Positions 48,998 to 61,188 are shown, numbered from the stretch's first letter. The stretch is 64,000 bases of DNA from Eulemur rufifrons (GCF_041146395.1 NC_090989.1:47580501-47644500), one strand, 5' to 3'. A program made the numbers and translations. The notes: generated from the letters alone by a model not told the origin.

Positions 48998-49013
48998 TCA
49001 ACTCAGCATTTTT

Positions 49014-49905
49014 AAAACAGTTAACTAATTTTTAAAAAACTCCTGCCTATCTGATATAATTGTTGTGTCTTTTTGGCCCAGTCTGAGTTGGTTAGAGGTT
49101 AGCTGATTTTGCCAATAAACTAGGATCCACTGACATTTACGTGGCTCCACAGTCCCATTTCATTCCTTTCATAAACCACAAGATCAAGTGACCTTCTCAG
49201 TAACGTAAATTTTCAGTTTGCCAAAAGTATTTTCACTTGTTCCTTGTAACTCTGTAAGGGAGAAATCATGAGAAAATCTAACAAGGACTTAAGTGTATCC
49301 ACTTATATTGTTGACTCATCTGCTCCTATCCCTGAACTCCCTGCCTCTTCCTGCCTTTTTGGCTCTGATTGCTTTTACTCTGTTACTAAGTGGTTTTGTC
49401 TTAGTTGTGCTGGAAGAAAAAGATCCCGTGAGGGTGGAACACGTCATGGGTAAATGAAAGTGTCAATTGAAGAAGGACACTAACCTATGAAGAATAGACA
49501 TCTAACCTATATTCTTTTAAATTTAGACCTGAGCTCATCATTTCAAGACAGGGATTCAATATTTTAAGTTGAAAAGTGTTCTGAATTAATGCCATATTGA
49601 CAGATGTTGTCTTATTCCTGAGCAGGGTATTTAATAACAATCTGTCAACTACATGGTAATCTTTGGAGCATTTTCCCAAAGTATAATTTCTGGGCTATTT
49701 ATGTACATCTTAAGGTATATCTGTACCCAAAGCAGCCTAACCAACCTGACCAAATTGGTGGATTTATCAATTATGTTACTTTGTGGCCACAAATAGAAAC
49801 CTCTGAATCTATTAGTGGACTAGATTCAGCTGTTGTGATTTGTCAACTGAAGGAACACATCAAGAATGAACACAAACTTGTATAATTCACACTATTTAAT
49901 TCTTT
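49014..49905. other. Unassigned sequence
   Basis: About 890 bp. Short frames at 49268-49453 (+) and 49485-49679 (-) have no domain. No repeat named. Confidence 0.45.
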
Positions 49906-50170
49906 TTTTAACCTGAGATTTTATTAAGATTGTAGTTTTGGAGACCGTGGCAGGAACGGGGCTGAGGTAGGGGAGCAGAGCACAGAGAAGAGAAGAGGGG
50001 GGAAGAAAAACCTCTGACGGAAGACAGAACTTCCCTTCATCGCTCAATCCCTGACATCCTTGTGGCGTTGGCTCCTGTTCCTCGTTGTTTTATTCCAGAC
50101 AATAGAGCCAGTCAGACCTGCAGTGCTTTATTTCAGACGTCGTGTCCTACTTTGACAAACACGTCAACGG
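49906..50170 (-). other. CpG-rich block with poly(A) signals, unidentified
   Basis: Richer in G+C and CpG than everything near it ('gacgtcgtgtcc', 'cacgtcaacgga', 'gaacgggg', 'gaccgtgg'). On the minus strand it contains AATAAA three times. The last lies at its end ('cttaataaaatctcaggtta') and is followed by a short A-run, as in the 3' end of an mRNA. It may be a retrocopied mRNA 3' end or a real 3' exon. I could not identify a parent, and no clear target duplication is visible. Confidence 0.4.
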
Positions 50171-50304
50171 ATAATAGCCATGTGGCTTTTCCATTCTTTC
50201 CTGAAACAATATTTCTTTATTATTGGAACTTGTAAATTAACTAAAAGGAACTTCTGCAAAGAATTAAGCCATGTGAGCTGCATGTTTTAAAAAAGAATCT
50301 TTGA

Positions 50305-50520
50305 GCAAGAAGGAGACCCTGTCTCTACCAAAAATAGAAAAAGATTAGCCAGGCATGGTGGCACGTGCCTGTAGTGCCAGCTACTCAGGAGGCTGAGGCA
50401 GGAGGATCACTTGAGCCCAGGAGCTTGAGGTTCCAGTGAGCTATGATGAGGCCACTGCACTCTACCTGGGGCAAGAGAGCAAGATTTTGTCTCAAAAAAA
50501 CAAAAAATAAAAAACAAAAC
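50305..50520 (+). mobile_element. Alu, 5'-truncated, sense
   Basis: Starts inside the left arm ('gagcaagaaggagaccctgt') and continues through the right arm to a mixed A-rich tail at 50493-50520. Old-type right arm ('gtgagctatgatgaggccac'). Confidence 0.93.
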
Positions 50521-50682
50521 TTATTTTTTGTTCTGTTTGGCTGCAGAAATGCTCTAAGGATAATCAGCTCCATGGAAAATCATTCCTCCTTTCAAGTTTC
50601 TTCTAAAGAATTTACATTACATTTTCATGTTTTGTATTAAATAGATCTAACCACCCAAGACAAAACTGTGGTGTATTGTCCC

Positions 50683-51041
50683 GGCCAGGCGCAGTGGCTC
50701 ACACATGTAATCCTAGCACTCTGGGAGGCCGAGGCGGGAGGATTGCTTGAGCTCAGGAGTTCGAGACCAGCCTGAGCAAGAGCGAGACCCTGTCTCTACT
50801 AAAAATAGAAAGAAATTATCTGGCCAACTAAAACTATATAGAAAAAATTAGCCAGGCATGGTGGCGCGTGCCTGTAGTCCCAGCTACCTGGGAGGCTGAG
50901 GCAGGAGGATCACTTGAGCCCAGGAGTTTGAGGTTGCTGTGAGCTAAGCTGACACCACGGCACTCACTCTGGCCCAGGCAAGAAAGTGAGACTATGTCTC
51001 AAAAAATAAATAAATAAATAAATAAATAAAATAAATAAAAA
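50683..51041 (+). mobile_element. Alu, strepsirrhine type, full length, sense
   Basis: Starts 'cggccaggcgcagtggctca', has the extra inter-arm segment ('gaaagaaattatctggccaa'), right arm 'gctgtgagctaagctgacac' and a (aaat)n tail at 51001-51041. Same orientation as the Alu 160 bp upstream. Only a weak candidate duplication (gtccc). Confidence 0.95.
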
Positions 51042-51264
51042 GACACAGTCCCCTCTGGAAGCAATCTTTATGGAAGGTCATATTTCTGAAATGTTTTTAA
51101 ATCTCTGAAGGTATTTTTTAAATGATAAAGTTGAACATTCATATAATGATATTAAAAGTTAATTTTTAAATAATGTATACATTATGAGGACATACTGTAT
51201 CTAACAAGAAAAAAAAAAAAAGTTAATTTTTATTCAGCTCTTCTAGTGTACCAGATATGTTCTA

Positions 51265-51550
51265 AGAGCTTCACAAGCATCAGTTCATTTAATCTTCATT
51301 ACACACATTAGTTAGATATTATTATAATATTACCCTCATTTTCCAGTTGAGGAAACTAAGGCACAGAAAGAATAAGGAGATCACCTGAGGTGAGAGAGCC
51401 AACATTTGTTGAGGCAGGCTGCTTCTTGGACTATGCAACACAGTCTCTGGCAGGCCGTCATGTAGATGATGAAACTGAGATCCAAAAGGGTGAAATAACT
51501 TGCCAAGATCATATGCCCAGTAAGTGGTGGAGTTGGGATTTGACCTCAAC
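51265..51550 (-). repeat. MIR-type SINE, antisense, partly duplicated
   Basis: 'ccagttgaggaaactaaggc' and later 'gatgaaactgagatccaaaa', 'taacttgccaagatcatatg', 'aagtggtggagttgggattt'. The aligned core occurs twice (51343-51390 and 51464-51550), suggesting two MIR copies or an internal duplication. Confidence 0.75.
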
Positions 51551-52384
51551 TGCCTTGGGCCTCTTTCCAATGCTTTTGTTTTTATTGCAAGTTGACCTCT
51601 GGGTAAAAGTTACAGAAACCGGAATCATTCAGTCTGAAGAACAGCTGAGAGGTAGTTTGGGTTTTTTTTTTTTTTTCCCCCATTTTGCTAGACAAACAGA
51701 TGAAACCTGAAAAATATAGGCATTCACTTTCGTATTTCCAAATATAGTACAAATACATGCTCAGCACCAGTTTTTCCTAATCAAGTATCAACCTTTTATA
51801 ATTCTTCGTTGTTCCCTCACCTGTCCCCGACTCCCAAAAGATGGGCTGAGGGCCAGGGCCGAGATCCTGGCTACAAAAGTGAAGAATTAAATGTACTTGG
51901 GATCCCACTAATGTGGAGTCTCCCTCCCTGCTCACCTGTCCTGTGCCAGCAGGGCATCTCTGAAGAGTCCTGAGAAGACTGTTGTAGAGCTGTCTCATGG
52001 GACCTCAAGGTCAATCTTGTGGTTGTAGTTGCAAACAGGCTTGGGCTTGCACTCTAAAAGCCACCTGGGGGGAAACTGACCCACATCTACTCAAAATCAT
52101 ATCATATGTTCACTTCCTGATAAATATAAAGATGACGCAACACCTGTAAAAACAGTGACAGTCCGTGAACAAAGCAGGCTACCCAGTCAGAGTCCTGATT
52201 ACGATAGGAAGTTGTTTTTGAGTTTTATGAGTTTTTAAGGATTAAGTGAATTAGAATACATTAAGCCTTAAACAGTGTTTGGGATCTGGTAGGTGCTAAG
52301 TTCTTATTTGTCTGCTTGTCTTCCATTCCCTGCCCTGTGCATGTAAATAATAATCCTGCCAATCAAGAAACACACCTATGATAA
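51551..52384. other. Unassigned sequence
   Basis: About 830 bp, no gene. A T-run at 51663-51675. Short minus frames at 51582-51998 have no domain. A possible antisense L2 end follows at 52385-52480 ('ggtacctgctgtgtacctgg'). Confidence 0.45.
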
Positions 52385-52494
52385 ATTATTGATCAAACAT
52401 TTTTTAGGTACCTGCTGTGTACCTGGCAGTCCTGGGATTCACGTAGGACAAAGAATTGCTGCAAGGTGGCCAAGTCCTTAAGAAACATACTTGA

Positions 52495-53610
52495 AAAAAT
52501 TATTACTTTTTATTCTGGTAAAATGCACATAACATAAAAATGACTGTTTTAACCATTTCAAATGTATAACTCAGTGGCATTAAGTACATTTACGATGTCA
52601 TGCAACCATCACCACTGTCCATTTCCAGAACACTTTTATTATCACAAGCAGAAACTCTATACCCGTTAATTAATAACGCTTTATTCTTCTCTCCTCCCAG
52701 GCCCTGGTAACCCTTTCTGTCTCCATGAATTTGCCTATTCTAGGTACTCCTCATTCAGTATTTGTCCTTTGTGTCTGGTTTATTTCACTTGATATAATGT
52801 TTTCAAGGTTTATCCATGTTGTCACATGTATCCGAATTTCCTTCTTTTTTAAGGCTGACTAATATTCCACTGTATGTATATACCTCATTTGTTTATCCTC
52901 TTATCTGTTGATGGATACTTGGGTTGTTTCTACCTTTTAGCTATTGGGAATAATGCGGCTATGAATATGGGTATACAAGTAATTGAGTCTCTGCTTTCAA
53001 TTTTTTGGGGCATAAACCTAGAAGTGGAATGGCTGGATCACATGGTAATTTTATTTTTAACTTTTTGAGGAAACGCCAAACTGTCTTCCACAGGGGCTGC
53101 ACCATTTTACATTCCCACCACTAATGTACAAGAGTTCCAATTTCCCTACATCCTTGCCACCACTTCTTATTTTCTATATTTTTGTTAATAGCCATCCTAG
53201 TGAGTGTGAAGTAGTATCTCTTTATAATTTTGACTTGCATTTCCCTAATGACTAGTAATGTTAACCTATTTTCATGTGTTTATTGGCCATTTGTATATTT
53301 TCTTTGGAGAAATGTCTATTTAAGTCCTTTGTTCATTTTTGAATTGGGTTTTTTGTATTTTCATTGTTGAGTTGTAGCAGTTCTTTATATATTCTGGATA
53401 TTAATCTCTTATCAGATCTATGACTTGCAAATATTTTATCCTATTCTATTAGTTGTCTTTTTACTCTCTTGATAGTATCTTTTGATGCACAAAAGTTTTA
53501 AGTTTTGATGAAGACCAATTTAGCTAGTGTTTCTTTTCTTGCCTATGGTTTTGGTATCACATCCAAGAAATCATTGCCAAATCCAACATCTTGAGGATTT
53601 TCTCTTAAAA
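52495..53610 (-). mobile_element. L1MB-type 3' part, antisense
   Basis: About 1.1 kb. 3' UTR complement ('aaccatttcaaatgtataac', 'ctggtaaccctttctgtctc'), then ORF2 C-terminus complement ('ttgatggatacttgggttgt', 'tttgatgcacaaaagtttta'). No open frame is intact. Confidence 0.88.
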
Positions 53611-55074
53611 AGAAACATACTTTATTATTATTATTTTTTTTTGGTAAAGAAAACTCTTAAGGGAAACAGATTATAATTGAGGTTGATGTATAAGATTTCT
53701 AATTTAAGAGAGTAGATAATAAAAATATAGTTGTTCAGAGAAGAGAGAAAACAATCCAACTACCTTAATAAAATCTTAACTTTACACCAGTTTACTTCCA
53801 GCAAGGAGAAACAAAGTGCAAGGACAGAAGACACAGTGGTTGCCCAACTAGAGAGGAGCTCCAGGAGTAAGCCAAGTACTTGGAATAAGTGACTGTTGGA
53901 TAATCATTTCAAATAAATAATTTGGATTTACGTAGGATCCTGTATATATATTTACTTATTACATCTGATATTATCTTCCAAATCCAATTAGGCTTTTAAG
54001 AATAGGAGAACATGTTGCAAAGTGGTGGATTGATGGTGGATGGGGGTGAGCAGTTAAGCAATTTTTGCAAGCAAGGAGATCTAATTTTGCAATCTGGGAG
54101 GCTCTTCACTTTTCACTGAAAATACGTTTGCATGGTTTCATGTCATTGATGGAAAGAAAATATTTGCTATGGCATCTATGTGTCCTGAAGTTTCCAGGGC
54201 ACTTGCAACTTCAGATCATTATGTGCTGTTGTAAAACTACAGACCTTAATTTTTGGTTTAGAAAGGATGGATTCCCAACATACCTTGATGATATATTTTT
54301 TTAATGCCATGCCAATCACCTTATCAGTTATCTTTTAAGCTAGAGTATGAATTTGCAATTCAATGCTGGGTAGTTCTTTGAAATGGTTCTGGGTCTGTTA
54401 AAAACTCCAAACTGAATTTTATTGCTACCATAATTATCTAAAGCCTGACTCCCAATTCCTGTTATGTAATTGTTTGCTGGTCTGGCATTTAAACACACAT
54501 ACCTTTGTATTTATCCTCCCTTTCCCAGGAGCTTAATTTTCTTCTTAGAGCTAATTGATCCTCAACTTTGGGAGGGGCTGGATCATGAAGGGTCTTGTGT
54601 ATCTGGTCACGATGCGCAGACATTATATGGTATAGATGGGGAAGCAGTTGTGGAAACAGGATCACACTGGTTTGTTAGAAGGCTCACCTTCGAAACAGAG
54701 TGGAAAAGGGCTGGGAAACAGGTGGGATGGGGCTGATGGTTTTACTTTTCCTTTTTCCCTTCGTATTCCAACCTCACAGAGGAAAAAAGCCTTATAGTGG
54801 GTATTATAATCTCATGAAGAAACAGGGAGAAGGGGTTTGTGAAACAGAAACACAACCAATACCCAAATACAGACATGTTCCTCTGGGGTTCTATTGTCAA
54901 AACCCTGAGATTTCTTTTGCAATGCTTACCAGGCACACAGCCCATCAGACACTAAACACACAGGCTCACCACTCCTGTTCAGTTCTGGCAGGCAGGCTTC
55001 CTCAGCCAGGCGGTTGGCTTACCTTCCCTATTGGGCAACAGGCAATTCATATTCTGAAATGGAGGCTTTAAATC
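53611..55074. other. Unassigned sequence
   Basis: About 1.5 kb. Frames at 54065-54304, 54470-54736 and 54700-55071 (plus) are open for 79-123 codons but show no domain or splice context I can support. Confidence 0.4.
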
Positions 55075-55227
55075 TTTAATTTTCTCTTGAAAAATTTCAA
55101 GTATTTAATATACATAAAAAGATAATTTTATTACAACCCTTCCATTCCCATCACCCATGTTCAATAATTAGGAATATTTTGCCACACTTGCTTTATTATT
55201 AAACCCACCCCTTTGCTGCAGTGTCTT

Positions 55228-55638
55228 TTATATTATTACCATTTGTGATTGACAAATCATGAATGTATCCACTTATGGGGTACAATGTGGCATTTTGCTA
55301 TTTGTATATAATGTGGAATGATTAAATTGAGCGAATTAACATATCTATCACCTCAATTACCTATCATTTTCTATGGTGAGACATTTGAAATTTACTTAGT
55401 TATTTTGAAATATATATTATTGGCTATAGTCACCCCGCTGTGTTATAGATCTCAAAACCTATTGTTCCTATTTGAGACTTTGTGCCCTTTGAGCAACAAC
55501 TCCGCGTTCCCTTCCCCTTCCCGCAGCCTCTGGTAACCACCATTCTACTCTCTACCTCTGTGAGTGCAACTTCTTTAGAACCCACATTTAAGTGCGATCG
55601 TGCAGTATTTGTCTTTCTGTGTCTGGCTTATTTCACTT
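55228..55638 (-). mobile_element. L1 3' UTR fragment, antisense, inserted
   Basis: About 410 bp of L1 3' UTR complement: 'acttatggggtacaatgtgg', 'attaacatatctatcacctc', 'ctctggtaaccaccattcta', 'cagtatttgtctttctgtgt'. A 16-bp target duplication with two mismatches, tttgctgcagtgtctt, lies at 55212-55227 and 55639-55654. Confidence 0.85.
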
Positions 55639-55731
55639 TTTGCTGAAGTATCTTAAAGCAAATTTTAAACTTCATGTCATTCCACCCCTACATACTTCAT
55701 TATGCACCTCTTAAAAACATAAACATTTTCT

Positions 55732-56251
55732 GTTTTCGAGGAAGACGCGGTGGCAGGTGCAGCGGTGATACGACGTGCCCGCTTCTGCTCCTGACTCCCC
55801 ACTCACTGTTCGCTCGCACCAAGGAACAAGTCGGTCAGGAAGCCGCACTGCACCCATGGCTTTTAAAGAGAAGGGGGAAAACACCCGTGCAGCCAGAGGT
55901 GGCGATTCACGGAACTAGAATTACCCTAACCTGCCCCAACGTAAGGTCCCTGGAGAAGGTGTGTGCTGACTTGATCAGAGGCGCAAAGGAGAATAGCAAA
56001 GTGAAGGAACCAGTTCGGATGCCTACCAAGACGTTGAGAATCACTACAAAAAAACTCCTTGTGGTGAAGGTTCTGAGACTTGGGACTGCTTCCAGATGAG
56101 AATCCACAAGCACTCAGTGACTTGCAGTCCTTCTGAGATTGTTAGGCAGATTACTTCTACCAGTATGGAGCCAGGAATTGAGGTTGGACTCCCATTGCAG
56201 ATGCTTAAGTCTGCTGTTTCAATAAATTGATTACCAGTTTAAAAAAAAAAG
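55732..56251 (+). pseudogene. RPS20 pseudogene: RPS20 processed pseudogene
   Basis: A retrocopy of the mRNA for ribosomal protein S20, a component of the small ribosomal subunit. It is intron-less and includes the 5' UTR ('cgaggaagacgcggtggcag', 'ggaacaagtcggtcaggaag'), ATG at 55856, coding region, the TAA position at 56206-56208, the 3' UTR and a poly(A) run at 56241-56250. A 1-bp insertion within the first 20 codons throws the ATG frame into an early stop. The true frame then reads [29 protein letters not shown] and [15 protein letters not shown] 1-bp deletion after that shifts it again, and further deletions follow. An 11-bp target duplication, aaacattttct, lies at 55721-55731 and 56252-56262. 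It cannot encode S20. Confidence 0.97.
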
Positions 56252-56560
56252 AAACATTTTCTTACATAACCATAACTTCATTATCACATCTAACCATATT
56301 AACAATATTTCTTTGGTATCCTTTAATATTCAGTCTACATTCAGATGTCCCCATTTGTCTCAAAAATATCTTTGTACAGTTGGTTTGTTGAACTAGGAGC
56401 CAAATAGAATCAAAGATATTTTCTAAACACTTTCATTATACTCCAGGTCTTAGATTAGCTCTGACAATTTTCTTAACCCCACCTTTTCAGTTTGTATTTG
56501 AGTGTCTTCGTGCAGGTCACAATTTTGGAAGCCATTTCTATTCATTTCATTAAATTACCA

Positions 56561-57084
56561 TGTATAGTAGGCTGAACAGTGATCCCATCCAATGATATCC
56601 AGGTCCCAATCCCTGGAACCTGTGAATGTCACCTTATATGGCAAAAGAGACTTTGTAGATGTGATTAAGTTGAGGATCTTCATGTGGGGAGATTATTCTG
56701 GATATACAGGTGAGCATGAAACACATTCACAAGTGTCCTTATAAACAGGAGGTGGAGGGAGGTTTGATGCAGAAGACAGAAGGCCATGTGACAGAAGCAG
56801 AATGAAGCAGAGTAACAGACAGAATATGCTACACTGCTGCCTTTGACAATGGAGGATGTGGTCACAAGCCAAAGAATACAGATGGCTACTGGAAACAGGA
56901 AGAAGCAAAGAAAGGGATTCCCTCCTAGAGACTTCAGAGGGAGCATGGCCCTACCTATACTTTGATTTCATTCCAGTGAAATTGTAGACTTCTGGCTTCC
57001 AGAACTGTAAGAGAATAAATCTGTGCTCTTTTAAGCTACCAAGTTATTAGTGGTTTGTTACAGCAGCCATAGGAATCTAACACA
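56561..57084 (+). mobile_element. Solo MLT1-type MaLR LTR
   Basis: A 524-bp LTR from 'tgtatagtaggctgaacagt' to 'ccataggaatctaacaca'. Typical text: 'ttagatgtgattaagttgag'-like, 'tcagagggagcatggcccta', 'cttctggcttccagaactgt' and 'agagaataaatctgtgctct' (poly(A) signal). No clear target duplication, consistent with age. A minus-strand 88-codon frame here is chance. Confidence 0.93.
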
Positions 57085-57194
57085 CTGTGGTCCAAAGATA
57101 TCTATTAAGTAGGATTCCATTCTCTATAAAAGATGAGATAATTCAGAGGACAGAGCTACTAGAGAGGCAACATGCAGTTGAGGGAATAGTAATG

Positions 57195-57345
57195 AACTAG
57201 GAACTGGGTTCTAGACCCCGTTCTGCCAGACTTTGAGCCAAGTCACTTGGCCTTTCTGATATTCATTTCCCACGTACATGAAAATCAAAGGACTGGATGG
57301 GATAAATTATCCTTTAGGGCCCTTCAATCTCCCTATGCTGTTTCA
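57195..57345 (+). repeat. MIR3/THER-like SINE
   Basis: 'ggttctagaccccgttctgc', 'gccaagtcacttggcctttc', 'actggatgggataaattatc' and 'gcccttcaatctccctatg' follow the sense order. Confidence 0.65.
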
Positions 57346-57784
57346 GCAGATGAAATCAAGTGAGACGGACAAGCAACAGAACAACAAGGGCAGAGGAAAA
57401 CAACAGGGGATAATGAATTCTTACAAAAAGGCCTTGAAGTTGAAGGGGATGCATGGAGGGTAGGGAGGAGGGTGACATTGCAAGGCAACCAAAGTGATCT
57501 TTAATCTTATTGCTGATTGTGTTGGCGTGGGGTGTGTTTAAGTGGTGTGGGTGGGAATGCCTTGGGTCCCACTGAGAGGCATTCTTCCCTTTCTTCCTTT
57601 TTCTTTCCTGTGTCACAGCACAGCCACAGCAGCCTGATCCCCCAAATCATGGGTGTCAAGAGCGGAAATCTAGAGGCTGAAGGCAATTGCTTTGACTTTC
57701 TTGTCCCACAGAAGTCTCTGAACACAGAACTTAGAAGCCCCTGGGCTTCTTATGCAATGGCTTAAACCTGGGAGGGGCCTCTGG
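57346..57784. other. Unassigned sequence
   Basis: About 440 bp. Overlapping frames on both strands without a domain. No repeat named. Confidence 0.45.
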
Positions 57785-57965
57785 CTGGGAATAACAACAA
57801 TATTTATTGAACATTTAATGGGCCTTCTACTAAATTAAAAGCTTTATATGATCTCTATGAAGTAGTTATTGGCAACTCTGATGCATTGGTGAAGAAACTA
57901 AGCTTAGAGAGGATATACTTTTATCCAAGGTGATATAGCTGGTAAGTGGCCAAGTCTAAATCTGG
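57785..57965 (-). repeat. MIR SINE, antisense
   Basis: 'aacaatatttattgaacatt', 'ctatgaagtagttattggca', 'gaagaaactaagcttagaga', 'agctggtaagtggccaagtc'. Confidence 0.8.
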
Positions 57966-59214
57966 AAGCATCTGGAACCAAAGGCCATATGTGAGCGATG
58001 CTGTTCTCCTTGAAAGGTAACTTGAGGTGGTGTGAACGGGCACCCAAAACAAAGGGAAGGTGTCCAAATGTGTCTCAGCCTCTGAGTCTGCCTTTTGTTT
58101 AAATTGTTGAATGCCAGTGTTGCCTTCTCGGAGTAAAGAATAACTGGAAACTTTGTGCCTGGGCTTAGGAAACAGCCTAGGGGCAGTTTAGGGGCACAGC
58201 TACTTCTCACCTACTACCCAGTCACCTTATAAGTGCCTTAGAGTGGAAATATCTGAACTTGTGCTGCACTAAAAGTCTATGATGTATACTTTAGTGTTTA
58301 CCTAAGTACTGTACATGATTCTTTTCCCTTGAATAGTGTTCTTAATTCTCTGTTGGATTATATGTTCTTTTAGTTCAAGAATGATTTCATTGCTTTTTTT
58401 CCCTAGAGACTCCCTATTCCCTAGAACATTGCTCAGCATATAAGGAAATACCTTTTTTATTTGAAACTTTCAGTGACTCATAGGAAGGAGAAGGGAAGAA
58501 AATTTTTCCCCTTATGTTAAAGGGGAGATAATGATGCTCACTCTACATGGTGATTTTGAGTTAGTATATATAAAGGACCAAACGGAGTAGTTTTGATTGT
58601 TATTGATATAAAGGGATTTGAAGATATCACCTGGTTTAGTATTTCTTAAATGAAGTCCATGTATAAATTCTAGTGAAAAGAAATTTCATTTTGATGAAAA
58701 AAAGAAAATTACTTTCCCTATTGTAAAGACTTTAGTTGCTTAAGTCAGTGGTTCTGAAACTGTAGTTTCTGAACACATAATTTGGGGCCCATGAGAATCT
58801 TTTCCTTTAAGTTGTCAATACACTCACTGAGGTTGAAAATTATTTAGTTTTTACCCCTGTTTCCAGGACAACTTTGCCCACACTATAATTGATCAAGATG
58901 GATCTGTACACACACACACACACACACACACATCCTTACACTTACATACTATTATTTTTCTGGACCAACTGAGAGTAAGTTGCAGACGTAATGTCCCTTT
59001 ACCACCCTTTGTCTTTTATGACCTTGACTTTTTTTAAGTACAGGTTATTTATTTCATAGAATTGGGTTTGGGTTTATTCAATTTGGGTTTATTCAATTTT
59101 GCTTCTTCATGATTTGATTCAGTTTATATATTTTTGCCAGGAATATCACAGAAATGTTTTTCTTAGTGCATCATATCAAGGCATAGATTCTATTTGTCCT
59201 ATTGCTGATAATGG
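57966..59214. other. Unassigned sequence with a (CA)n run
   Basis: No gene recognised. A CA microsatellite lies at about 58909-58932. A 16-17 bp tandem repeat (gggtttattcaattt) lies at 59071-59102. Confidence 0.45.
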
Positions 59215-61188
59215 TAATTTTGATCATTAGGAGTCTTTATATATTCTGGATATGATTCCTCTGTTGGTTACAGGTTGCAAATATTATCTCCCAGTCTGTG
59301 GTTTGTCTTTTCATTTCTATCATAGAACAGAGGTTCTTAAGTTCAATGTCATCAACTTTATAGTTATTTTTCCTTTTAATTTGCTTTTTGTGTCCTATTT
59401 AAGGAATCTTTCTTAATTCCCAAGGTCATAGAGATATTCTTGTATAATTTTTATGAAACTTATTGTTTTGCCATTTACATTTAGACCTGCAATCTACCAA
59501 GAGTTGATTTTTCTGTATGGTGTGAGGTAGGGGTTACATTTCAGTTTTTCCCTTGTGGATATCAGTTGTCCCAGCATTATATGAAAGGAATACCCTTTCC
59601 TAACTGCTTTGCAGGGCATTTTGGTTACAAATCAAGTCTTCATATATGTTTAGGTTGTTTTTGGACTTGGTATTCTGTTCCATTATTCTATTAATCTATC
59701 TTTGTTCTACTATCACACTATCTAAATTATTTTAATTACTGTAGGTTTATAATGATTCTTGATTTCTGGTGGAGAAAATCACAGCAACTTCTCCTTTTTA
59801 AAGAGTATCTTGGTTATTCTTGGCCCTTCTATAGAATTCTAATATAGAATTCTATTGTTGATTTTCACACACACAAAAACTGTTGGGATTTTATGGCATC
59901 TATTACATTAATTGAGGAAGAATAGACATCTTAACCTCATTGAGTTTTCCAATTCATGAACATAGTATATCTTTCCATTTATTTAGGTCATTAAAATTTT
60001 TTTCAATAATGTTTTATGGCTTTCTGTGTGTAGGTATTACACATCTTTTTAAGATTTACTCACAAATATTTAATATTTTGCTGTTATAAATAATATCTTT
60101 TTAAAATTTAATTTTCTGTTTCTTGCCGGCATATATAAAAACGCTTGATTTTTAAATATTGACATTAAATTTAAAAATTCTGCTAAACTCAGTAATTCTA
60201 ATAATTTATTTGTGCATTATGTTGGATTTTCTCTATATACAAACGTATTTGTCTGCTAATAATTACAGTTTCATTTTGTTCTTTCCAATCTTTATACTTA
60301 AAAATATTTTTCCTGTCTTATCACACTGGTTAAGACTTCCCATACAATGTTGAATAGAAGTGGTTATATTAGGTATTCTTGTCTCATTTCTGATTTTGAA
60401 AGTAAAGCTTTAAATATTTTCGATTAAGTAGGATTTTTATATTAGGTTTGTTTTGTAGATATACTTTATTAATCAAGGCTGTTTTCTTCTATTTCTACTG
60501 TGCTAAATTATTCTTTTTTTTAAGTCATAAATGACTGCTAAATTTTATCAAATGCTTTTTCTAAATATTTTGAGATGAACATAATGAATATATGATTTTT
60601 TTCTGCTTTATTATATTAGTGGTGAATTACTTGTTGGATTTCCAAATATTAAAGCAAACTTGCAATCTTGGATAAACCCATTTTGGTCATATGTACTGTC
60701 TCTTTTATACATTGCTAAAATTGATTTGATAATATTCAGTATAGTATTTTAGGTTCATGAGTGAGATTAACTTGTAATTTTCCTCTCTTGTACTGTCTTT
60801 GCTAGGTTTTATATCATATTTGTGCTAAATTCATAAAACAACTATTTTCCTATTATGTAGAGGAAATCATGTAATGCTATTGTTATTTCTTTCTTAAAAG
60901 TTTGGTAGAATTTATTTTTGAAGCTATGGGTTTTCTTTTTAAGATAGTTATAATTACATATTCATTTCCTTTAATAGTTACAGGACGATTTAGGTTTTCT
61001 ATTTTTTCATTTGTCAGTTTTGGTAAGTATAATTTTCTACAAACTTGTCTGTTTCATATAAATTAAAAGTATATTGATAAAACATAATCTATAACATTGT
61101 CTAAAGGTATTCTTAGTAACTATGTGTTCTTTAATCATGCACCTTTTGTCTTTCCTACTTTTGATTATGAATTGTCTATTTCTTTTTT
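59215..61188 (-). mobile_element. Old L1M (L1MD/L1ME-type) ORF2, antisense
   Basis: About 2 kb of diverged ORF2 complement in element order: 'gtctttatatattctggata', 'gatttttctgtatggtgtga', 'ttgagttttccaattcatga', 'tgttgaatagaagtggttat', 'tggtgaattacttgttggat'. No frame is open. It is interrupted at about 61189 by a younger L1 and resumes at 63887. Confidence 0.85.

Larger units (their letters stand above)
55075..56480 (-). mobile_element. Ancient LINE-type 3' UTR, broken by two insertions
   Basis: Three pieces (55075-55227, 55655-55731, 56263-56480) join in order into one old repeat. On the minus strand it reads 'tttgagacaaatggggacat', then 'tgaagtatgtaggggtggaa', then 'catgggtgatgggaatggaa'. 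The order is that of a common old mammalian LINE 3' UTR whose family I cannot name with certainty. It is interrupted by an L1 tail and an RPS20 retrocopy. Confidence 0.55.

Noticed and set aside
54065..55071. Three successive plus-strand frames of 79-123 codons
   Set aside because: No domain, no coherent splice sites, no similarity I recognise between them or to a gene family.
55674..56099. 141-codon open frame with ribosomal-protein-like residues
   Set aside because: It begins upstream of the RPS20 ATG and only picks up the S20 frame because of an indel. It is a piece of a processed pseudogene, not a gene.
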